Shown piece by piece: positions 55,679 through 64,000 of a stretch of 64,000 bases of DNA (the stretch's first letter is position 1; each line of letters starts with the position of its first letter). Where the stretch lies: NCBI GenBank assembly GCA_016617785.1, contig JADILM010000002.1, forward strand, positions 372,001 to 436,000. Reading direction: 5' to 3'. The notes under the pieces were generated by a model. The model ran no database searches. It was given only the letters and a program-made list of their open reading frames with translations, and had not been told where the DNA came from. The stretch comes from Sporobolomyces roseus. Its lineage: Eukaryota; Basidiomycota; Microbotryomycetes; Sporidiobolales; Sporidiobolaceae. The position numbers were made by a program, and so were the translations under genes.

Positions 55679-58600
55679 CTAACGATTGAGGGCCCAAAAC
55701 GGCATGTCTACTTGATTACCACCAGCACCGAAGAGAGCGAACGAAGCGATGAAGGACATGACTGAAGAGAGTGGAAAAGAAAAGTCGAAATCAGCGAAAA
55801 GCTCGAATCCGCCAGCGAGAGAAGACTCACATTGTGTTCCACCATCGAGACCTGCAGACATGAGGTAGTTGTACTTCCTGAACCATGAGGAGCAGTATCG
55901 TCGGAGGTAGAATTGAGAAAGAATGGCGACGAGCATGGTGGTGAAGACGGAAGAGTTGATACCGACGGAGAGGTAACCGAGGCACCAGCAGGTGATCGGG
56001 GAGACGAACTTGTCGAAGCCCCATTTAGGGAAGAATCGGTGGGCAAAGTAGAAGGGAAGGGGAACGAAGAGACCGATAACGATCGCGACGGGAATGATGA
56101 AGTAAACGGATCCAGGAGAGTAAAGGTGCTTGGCGAGGGCTCCCCATGCGACGGCTTGCGAGTTGAAAGATTGAACCTATAAATCGAATGGAAATCAGAG
56201 TGAGCGAACGGTCTCGAAATGTTTCGCAAGTTGCAAGAACGTACCTGTTGACCACTCCAGATGTTACTTCCTTGGACAGATCTAGCAAAATTTTACGTAT
56301 GTGAGCTATAGGGAACATCGGGAGAGAGTAGAAATGAGCTCAGACGCACAGGAGGATCTCGCGTTGAGAGTTGATAACCGATTTCATGATGATGAGCTGG
56401 AGGATGGCACCGACGACGGTTCCGAGGCATTGGACTCCAAAGGTGGCACGAGGAGGAAGCTTGGTGTATTGACCGAGTTTGAGATCACGAGCGAGACCGA
56501 GAGCTTGAGCGCAAGAGTTGTATCCGTAAAGAGTGAAGTACAAGTTGGCTTGCGAGTTACCGGGAACGAGGGCTGCTCCGAGCATTTGAGCGAGTTGTTG
56601 AACATCGGTTTTCTATGGAGAGAGAAGGGAATCAGCGCACGAACCAAAGAAAGCTCAAGCGGAAAAAGGGAGACTCACGAATCCAGTGACGGCGTAGATA
56701 ACGCAAACGAAGGGGAACATAAAGAGGGAGAGGACCAAAGCGACGATGAGAGCCCACCAAGGAAGTTGAGATCCACCAGTGTCTAGAATGGGAAGAAAAG
56801 CGAAAAAAGTCAGCGTGAGGTCAAAGAGTCGCACAAGATAAGTAGAGACGTACAGCAAGTAGCCATGGCACAAGCGAAGGAAGCGACCATGATAGCACCG
56901 TAGACCCACATAGGAACCTCCTTGTAGACGCGCATGAGCTGGTAGTGAGGATCGGGTTGAGTTCGGTTGCGGTAAGATTTGAATGCTTGAACGATAGGGC
57001 GCCAGTACCTGAGGAGAGACGGATGAAGACGTCAGGAGAAGGTACAAGAGTGTGAGAGATCGAAGAGAGGTAGCTTACCAGATACCAACGTGAGTAAGAG
57101 TGGCACCGATAGCCAAGTTGCAGCCAACGTAGTAGACAGCGTTGGAAGCAGCGTACCAAGGAAGACCTTGCTCGGCAAGAGCGGTCTCGTTGAGCGACCA
57201 ATCGGCGTTGAGGATGGTGTTCTGGTCGTATTGCGAACCGTTCTCGTAGAAGAGATCTTGCGAAAGGAAGGGGAATTGAGCGGCGTTCCAGGCGTTGGTG
57301 GCGTACATTCCACAGAAGATCATGATGCAGAGAGCGACACTGAAAGGAGACGAGAAGAGAGTCAGTTGTGATCGCGAAGCCACCCCTGAAGAAGAATATC
57401 GAAAACTCACCCGATGTATTGCGAGACCTGGGTAGTGAAGGGAGTGAAGAGAGCACCGAGAGATCCTCCTCCAGATCCGATGTAGGCCCAATCGAGGCAG
57501 ATTGAGAACATACCGAGTCCTTCGTTACCGTTGGATCCTCCGAAGATACGAGTGAACCAGGCAGAGTCACGCTTGGCGAGGCAGAAGATCGAGATACCGG
57601 TGAGAGTAGGAGCGACGAACTCGGGGATCCATTCCCAGCAGAAGATGGCGATGAAGACGATCCAGAAGAACTTGAGTCGCTTCTTTTGCATACCTTCGTC
57701 CTTGTCTCGGTGGAGGGCATCGAAGAGATTGACAGTAGGAACCAAGTTGGGGTAGACGATGTAGGTAGGGAAAACGGTGAAGGATCGAGTGAGACCAGCG
57801 AGACCGTAACCGAAGAGTTGAGAACCGAGGAGAGTGAAGATGGCAACTCCGTAGTTGGGAGTGATGTTGTAGTAGACTAATCGAGGAGAGGGGAGAGTGT
57901 CAGTCTCGTAAAGAGCTCGAAGCGGTAGAAGAGAGACGGTAAACTCACGTTCGTTGGCGGCGAAGACGGAAATGGCCTCAGCAGAGTGAGCGGCAGTAGA
58001 CGACATGACGAGAATAGCGACGTGCTCTTTGAGAGTGAAGTCTCCGGGGTTGAGGAACCTCCAGATTTTGCCGCGGTGAGCAGCAGGCATGGCGACAGCC
58101 CATGCTTTACCGAGGATGTAGGCGATAATTTGAAGGAAGAGTTGCGAGACGTAGACGGTTTGGGGACGGAAGTAGAAGATCTGCGAGCGGGAGAGCGAAT
58201 CAGGATCGGGCCGATCGAGCGAAAGAACAAGAGAGAAATCGAACTCACTTGACCGAGAACGGCGGCGAAACAAGTCAAACCAATTCCGATGAAGTACATT
58301 CGGAAGGTGTGGACAATCATGTTGGGGTCGTCTTCGAGGGACATGCATCGAGTAGAGATATCCTCAGCAGTCTGGAGAGGTGAAGAAGGAGGAGCGAAGT
58401 CAGAAAAATATTCGGTTGTAGACAAAAGAGCGAGGGAAATAGACTCACCTCGATAGGTCGCTCCTTTCCGTTAGCCATGATATCCTTAGCGGCGACATGG
58501 AGATAATCAGCCTTGTGTTCACCATCAGCGGCGATCTCGGGTTGGTAAGAGAGTCCTGATTCCTTCTCCTCGTAAGGAGTTTTGGCGATATCGTCCGAGT

Positions 58601-58706
58601 CAAGGGAAGGAGCCTTTCCATCGTAAGAGTTGGAGCTGTTGAGTTCAGGTGCGGCGACGCCAGAGACAGAGTCCTGGCGCTTGAAGGGGTTGCGAACGTT
58701 GACCAT
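55679..58706 (-). CDS. oligopeptide transporter, OPT superfamily
   Basis: Proton-coupled importer of small peptides (the family includes yeast Opt1/Opt2 and S. pombe Isp4). The start ATG 58704-58706 leads to a cytosolic Ser/Asp-rich N-terminus, then CMSLEDDPNMIVHTFRMYF and GIGLTCFAAVLGQ. OPT hallmarks are NPGDFTLKEH, YGVAIFTLLGSQLFGYGLAG, FCWEWIPEFVAPTLTGIS, WAYIGSGGGSLGALFTPF, YTKLPPRATFGVQCLGTVVG, IWSGQQ followed by VQSFNSQAVAWGAL, and WGFDKFVSPITCWCLGYLS. At least a dozen hydrophobic helices are spread over about eleven exons. The last exon ends FGAGGNQVDMPFWALNR with TAG 55679-55681. The gene looks intact. A fragment of its 3' end is duplicated at 52208-52317. Confidence 0.94.
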
Positions 58707-60789
58707 CCTCGAAGGTGGGGTCTGAATTAACGTTCAGACGTCGGGAAGAGTAGGGAAGGGTCGAAGGGAGTGAGAGTCTTGAAGCGTAGAGGGGGGGAAA
58801 GTCGACGTCGAGTGTGTTTGGGATAGAGAAGGAGAGAAGTAGTGAGGAAGGAAGAAAGGGAGGGAAGCGGCTTTTTCGAACCGGTAGTGTCGAATTGAGA
58901 GTCGTTGTTTTTTTGCCCTCGCCTTGGCTAGCGCGAGAAAGGTTTTGATAGGGAAGACGGGGGAGATTGTTGTGCACCATGCGGTTTATAGATAGCAACT
59001 TGAGGTCTACTGGGGAAAATTCCAATTCGAGGCGAGGTACGAAAGTCGATTTGTGAGGAAAAAGCTCGCCAAGGCTAGACTTGAAAATTGAATTCACTCG
59101 TTTCCCTCACATTTCCCTGCATTTCGGCGTAAAGGTTGATCGTGTGAACCGGTTGCACCTTGTGGTACCGCGAGGTGTCGGAACATTTCCTTCCTCTCGA
59201 TTGCTTGATTCTTCATCGAAGGCCGTATTGTCCGCTCGGTCGCCTCGCATTGTCCAAGGTCGATTGGTATCTAACCGCAAGGTGCAGAGCTATCCCCCGG
59301 AAAGGAGAAGGAGTCAACCTCGTGAAAAGCGACAAACATGCAAAACGATCGATAGGAAGGACTCACACGACCATGTCCCAAGCGTTCCCTCGCGTTCAAC
59401 GTTATCAAGTCTCCTCGAGGGACCTTGCTTGTGCCACGCCTAGGGACTATGAACCGCACGGAAGCCTGCTAGGAGAACCTTGAGGGACTTCTCTTCGTCG
59501 CGGGAGAGCCTTCCTATCGCCAAAACTTTTCGAAATTGTCCAGCATATGATAGATAGAGCCTCTCTACGACGCCGAGCTATGTAACGTTGCCACTCGAAG
59601 TCAGTAAGGGTACAAGTGTGGCGCTGAAGAGAGAGAGGAATGCGCCTACTCACCTTTGACGGCAGAATTGTTCGAATTTATCCTTACCTGTGATCGACGG
59701 TCGACTTTGAATTCCAGTCAATCTCGTTCTTCCCCACTACTTCTTGTCCTCCAACCACTATGCTGCTCTTGACGACGACAACGACCAACACCAGAAGAAT
59801 CCGAGCAAGATCAAGAAACTTAGCTGGAAAGTTGAGCGAAGCTCTCGCTCTGTCGGCGACGAAGACTAGATTGGCTGCAATGGTGAAAGGGTAGATACCA
59901 GCTCGCTTGTTGGTACTGTAAGAGCTGTATGGGGGCTTTGAGTGGTACCACGAGGTGTAGTAAGTCGAGGGAGCTCTGTCGGGTTCGAAGGATGAGGAAG
60001 GTGAGAAGATTCGAATGTCGGATGTCATGGTCGGACTGTTTAGTCGAGTGAACGAAGATCGAGGTATAGGTGGGAGATAGGAGAGAGGAGAGGAAGAGTA
60101 GGAGTGCCCTCAGGTTGCACCACGCTGGTTTAAAAAAAAAGTTAGTCGACTCGACGCCATAAGGTAAAGTCTATTCTTGCTTCAAAACCTTTCGGCAGCG
60201 ACGGAATCTCCTACTCACCATCTAACAGGGGTTAGCACGTTACTCTCTAGATATCATAGGAGCTTGTAGACAAGCGGGAACGTACGAACATGCTGAAATG
60301 CGAAGATTATCGGTTTCCTCGATTTCTATATTTGCGCGCTAGCAACGATGCCGGATCCCTCATCGCTCCGAGCTACGAGACCTGTGTCATGCTGTCCTAC
60401 GTCGCCGGGCAAGGAGAACAGTAACGCAGAGCCCTCATTCTCAAGGTACGTCGAAAAAGCAGCAAAGTTTCGCGAAAGCAGCTGGCTTTCACGCTGCGAC
60501 GATGCCTGCGCCACGTTGGGCGACACAAGCTGTCTCGGGAGGCCAGTGGAGAGTGCCCTAGCGCTGTAAACTTCGCGTGAGGCCTGATGATCGCTTGAAG
60601 CAACGAGAATTGTGAACAGCGGTCAAGAGTGAGCGGGCTGCTCCGAGTGCTCATGCACCGCCTTGTAGAGCGTATTCAGAGGTCGAATGAGTTTCGAACG
60701 ATTTGAAAGTGAGTGGTAGAAAGCTAAGAGAGAACGATCCGATTCCTTCATCATCTCGAATCTCGACACTTCACTCAACTCGACTCGTT
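58707..60789. other. region between the OPT transporter and SEC61-beta
   Basis: About 2 kb. The 58707-58900 part is a purine/pyrimidine-biased leader of the OPT gene. One small minus-strand candidate gene lies at 59684-60028. The short frames at 60320-60660 on both strands show no family text. A run of nine A residues follows TTTAA near 60132. Confidence 0.4.
59684..60028 (-). CDS. possible small membrane protein
   Basis: An open frame of 114 codons starting MTSDIRIFSPSSSFEPDR, with Tyr/Ser-rich text (TYYTSWYHSKPPYSSYS) followed by a basic turn and a strongly hydrophobic helix (LARILLVLVVVVV). I recognise no family. The text composition is protein-like and a start ATG is present, but it could equally be chance, or the first exon of a longer gene with a further exon around 59460-59650. 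Confidence 0.35.
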   Translation of the reverse strand: MTSDIRIFSPSSSFEPDRAPSTYYTSWYHSKPPYSSYSTNKRAGIYPFTIAANLVFVADRARASLNFPAKFLDLARILLVLVVVVVKSSIVVGGQEVVGKNEIDWNSKSTVDHR

Positions 60790-61465
60790 ATGGCTGAATC
60801 AACTCAGAATGGATCTCCTGCACGTGTAGCTGGCGCGACTGGTCCCCAACTGAGGTGAGTTTCCCCTGAAATTTCCTCCACCTTTTTTGACACGAGTCCG
60901 AGATTACCTTCCTTCATCTCTCACTCCCTCGAGCGTGGATCTGAGCAGTAAGAACGTATACTGACTCATTTGTGAGTACATCAGGCGGAGAGCGGCAGCT
61001 TTAACAGCGGGCAAGAAGGAGGACGCACCAAACTCTCCTCGAGCTGCTGGTGCAGGTGGAAGTTCGAACACGATGATGAGACTGTATACACAAGATGATA
61101 ATCCTGGACTCAAAGTGTACGTCACAGCTTTCACTGTTCTCGTTGAGACAGGCAAGCAGGACTTCGCAACTCTGCTAGGATGAGGTGGAAGTCTGCAAAG
61201 AGAGGAGGATTCGAGGGAAGCTGAGGCAAGACTCGTGAAGCGGATAAGAGCAGATGTAGAACGAAGCGCTGACCACAATCGTCTTTCCTGATCATCCCCG
61301 TCCTCTCGTTCAATCTCCCTTTGATACCTCTTCGCAACCCATCTCGAAACTTTCCACAAAACCCACAGAGACCCAGTCATCGTCCTCTCCCTCGCCGTCG
61401 TCTTCGTCTTCTCCGTCGTCTCCCTTCACCTCATCTCAAAGTTCATGCGATACATGAGCAAATAA
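60790..61465 (+). CDS. SBH1: Sec61 beta subunit of the ER translocon
   Basis: Small tail-anchored subunit of the Sec61 protein-conducting channel. Exon 1 (60790-60854) reads MAESTQNGSPARVAGATGPQ; exon 2 (60985-61116) reads RRRAAALTAGKKEDAPNSPR and NTMMRLYTQDDNPGLK; exon 3 (61369-61465) reads DPVIVLSLAVVFVFSVVSLH then LISKFMRYMSK. The MRLYTDD.PGLKV.P motif and single C-terminal helix are diagnostic. The length (about 97 residues) is normal. TAA 61463-61465. Introns are 130 and 252 nt. Confidence 0.95.
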
Positions 61466-61995
61466 ATTCAACCTCTTCCTCTCTTCGCTCTTCCGACTCC
61501 AACATACCCCTTCCTTTTCGCTTTCGTCCTTTCCCGTTTCCCTCTTATTCTCACCTCGACCACTCCATATCAACTTGACCTTCATCTCCCTTTTCTTCTT
61601 TCCCCGTTTCTCCCTCGTCTAACGGCGGCAAATGAAGGAAATAGCAGAAACGACGACAAAAGGACGTTGGTCGGAATATGCTGGAATACGAAGGGAGAGT
61701 AGGGAGTATCTGTGCTGTGTACTTTACTATGTCGTTCTTGTGTGAGAAGAGTCGAGGGAGCAGTTCAAAGGATAAAGGGTTCAAACTGCATTTTCAAAGA
61801 TTCCCCAAACCTATGATTCCGTTCTTTATTGTTGGCATTCTTCCGTCGACTGCTGTAGATGAGAAAGTATACTCTAGCGGGTGACTCTTCGCAGTTCCAA
61901 AATCGGAGAAACGAAAACACGAAGGGGTCTCGCGAGAGAACGAACTTGGATCGCTCTTTCCCTCACTTTGCTTTTTGAAGCAGCGTACTCGATAA
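61466..61995. promoter_or_regulatory. SEC61-beta 3' flank and promoter of the next gene
   Basis: The first 150 bases are a pyrimidine-rich 3' flank. Then comes ordinary intergenic sequence up to the next ATG at 61996, with CCCTCACTTTGC just before it. No motif is recognised. Confidence 0.35.
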
Positions 61996-64000
61996 ATGAG
62001 TCTGTTTGGAGTACCAGGTGGAATCGCACCTTCAATATCTCCAATACCTTCACTGCATTTGAGCAGTCAAAACCACTCTACGGAATCTCAAAGTGGATCG
62101 ACTCAAACCAACACTCCAACTCTTCTCGACAGCCCTACTTTCGACCCGATGCTACCACCTGGAGGAGGAGGAGTAGGAGGTTCAGCGCAATACTACTCTC
62201 GTTCCGATTCACCTTCACTTCATTCCGCGACTCCACCTTTAGGATTCGCTCACCCCGACGATCCTCCACAATCGAATCACGCTTCTGCGAGTTCATCTAG
62301 GAGTCGTGGTCCACCGAATAGGAGTCAGACTATGGATGACAAGTTCTATGATGGGTTAGTGCCTCTGCCTCGGTGTTTGAATCATTCGGAATTAACACCT
62401 ACAAACACGACTCTTTGCATCAGTCCTGGAAGTCCTTCAGCTATTACTAGGGGTACTGCACCTTCAAGGAATCAATGGGGAGCGATAGGTCAAGGTTAGT
62501 CTCTCCCATTCTCCCATTCATCCCCTCTTTCTCTCTCCCTCCTCTCTCCTCCTCTCCCTCGGTCGGTTTCGGCAAGGGTCGTGCATCGCCTCACCGCATT
62601 TTTGATCCCCTCTCCCCCCTCTACTCGATTTCACAGCTAATTCGATGGCGTATCAAGCAGTACTACCAGCGAGAGTACCGGCACTGTACAATCAACAAAA
62701 TCATTCATCTCCTTCACTAGCTCTCAATCCGAATGGTTCCCCTTCTTCAATACCTCGTTCAGGTTCTCCCAGTGTCGGAGGTTACTCTTCATTCTCTCCT
62801 TTCGATGCACCAGACGTTCCTCCAGTACCTTCGATGGACGATATCAATCTCGGTCTCGAAAATATGAGGTTCGAACAAAGGAGGACGAATCCACCTATCG
62901 CGGAAGAGAGTCGGCGGAGTGTTGAACAGCAACAGATCAGACGGTGGGACAGTCCGAGTAGTATCGGAAGTATGCCAGTACCGGCAGGACCGGACGGAGC
63001 GATGGAAATACGGGGAAGAGGAGGACAGACGACGACGAGTGTTTATTCAGTCGATGGGCAGGGACAGAGTCAACAGCATTGGTTAGTAGGTGGAGAAAGG
63101 AGAGATTCGGGATCGAGTCACAGAACTTACGGAGGAGCTTATGCCGATCAGAAGAGGGATTCGCAAGGGGTTGATGGATACAACGATGAGAGTCGTCGAT
63201 CGAGCGTTGGAAGTTACTTGCCATACGATGATGCGTATCGAGGAGGAGATCTCAATCAATCGACTTCGCAACAACAACAGCAGAATTACTCGCAGCAACA
63301 ACAGCAACCAATTTTCGGTAAACCCACTTCTTCGATTCCCTCGATTCAACAACCCTACGGTCACACTCCACCTCAGCCCCTCTATGATTCGACCTCGACA
63401 GTAGCTGGCTACTTCCCCTCCGTTCCTGAACATCCGAATCAACAGCAACAACTTCCACCTCAATTCGCTCGCTCAAGTTCCCCTCACCCCTCTTCTTCCG
63501 GTTACCCCTCGAGTCAACTATCTTACGGCTCGAACGCCGCTCCTCCTCCTCCTTCCGCATATCAGTCGCAGCAACAACCTATTCCTCAACCGCAACCTTC
63601 TTTCGCTCCTCATCCTCAACATGCGAACGCTTCTTGGGGTTACGACGCTTATCAACAAGCAGCAGCTCAGAACCCTTACTACGCTGCAGCGACTGGACAA
63701 CTCGGCCTCGATCCCGCAAGTCTCTCTGCACCTGGTCCTTCACAACAAGGTCCCTATGGTTCGATGAACCGCGGCATCTCGAGTGCGTCGTCTCTCGGAG
63801 TCGGTTCGATCGCAGGAGGTTCGCTCGCTCGGAGTCAGTCTTCGCTCAACATCCCTGGAGGACCGATGAGGAGGAAAGTTACTTCAGGATCGGCAGTTTC
63901 AGTTTCGAGTGTCGCTTCTTCCGGACCACCAATCACGAAAGCGAGCGTCGACGAGTACCGACAACGAATCAAAGCGGATCCGGATCCAGAAGCTCAGTTC
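61996..64000 (+). CDS. probable Sel1-repeat chitin synthase activator (SKT5/CHS4-like), 3' end beyond the window
   Basis: The ATG at 61996 starts MSLFGVPGGIAPSISPIPSL. One intron (62495-62636, donor GTTAGT, acceptor TTCACAG) joins GAIGQ to ANSMAYQAVLPARVP. What follows is about 500 residues of Ser/Pro/Gln-rich disorder with poly-Gln runs (63268-63312). The last visible residues, ITKASVDEYRQRIKADPDPE then AQF, match the linker that in SKT5/CHS4 proteins leads into the first Sel1 repeats (typically followed by a FAKYL-type segment). In fungi this family recruits and activates chitin synthase III at the plasma membrane. The call rests on these few residues plus overall layout; the Sel1 repeats themselves lie outside the window. 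Confidence 0.55.

Noticed and set aside
1..64000. Search for CRISPR arrays, prophage, bacterial operons or a biosynthetic gene cluster
   Set aside because: All confident genes are intron-containing eukaryotic genes with unrelated housekeeping or regulatory roles; no repeat-spacer pattern, no backbone synthase and no viral genes are visible.

Overview
This 64 kb window is eukaryotic nuclear DNA, almost certainly from a basidiomycete fungus. Genes are dense (about one per 2 kb), split by many short GT-AG introns with CTGAC/CTGAT-like branch sites, and carry long Ser/Pro/Gly-rich disordered tails. Family content points the same way: F-box/LRR proteins, a DUF6533 membrane protein, an OPT transporter and a fungal glycogen synthase. 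I cannot place the genus. There are no operons, plasmids, phage, CRISPR arrays or complete transposons.

Layout. 0-6 kb: 3' part of an LRR/F-box-like gene, a doubtful small gene, LSM6, DUG3 (glutathione degradation) and profilin. 6.5-12.4 kb: a long unrecognised TPR/coiled-coil gene and a second unrecognised gene directly behind it. 12.8-21.4 kb: a PhzF-like isomerase, a bHLH-zipper regulator with a very long loop, an F-box gene, an N-terminal fragment of an Arp4-like actin-related protein, and a hypothetical gene. 21.8-28.4 kb: aminopeptidase P, a secreted M28 aminopeptidase and a poorly resolved hypothetical gene. 29.3-37.5 kb: glycogen synthase (with two 5-nt exons), a second PhzF-like paralog in opposite orientation, a small minus-strand gene and a DUF6533 membrane protein. 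37.8-52 kb: tRNA-Leu(AAG) with an intron, UTP14, a C2H2 zinc-finger gene, ENP2, GPN3 and SOF1. 52-58.7 kb: a decayed duplicate of the OPT transporter 3' end, an interrupted TspO gene and the OPT transporter itself. 58.7-64 kb: SEC61-beta and a 5'-complete, 3'-truncated gene that looks like an SKT5/CHS4-type chitin synthase activator.

How genes relate. UTP14, ENP2 and SOF1 all belong to the small-subunit processome and lie within 14 kb; GPN3 shares a 223-bp divergent promoter with SOF1. DUG3, aminopeptidase P, the M28 aminopeptidase and the OPT transporter all concern peptide use, but they are scattered and I do not claim co-regulation.

No clearly new multi-gene system is visible. The most interesting observations are about gene structure: glycogen synthase with two 5-nt microexons, SOF1 with an ATG-only coding exon, two candidate 25-nt introns with the donor fused to the branch site, the interrupted TspO gene, the OPT and Arp4 fragments, and the inverted PhzF pair. 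Exon boundaries were placed by eye; outer coordinates of multi-exon genes are firmer than the internal ones.
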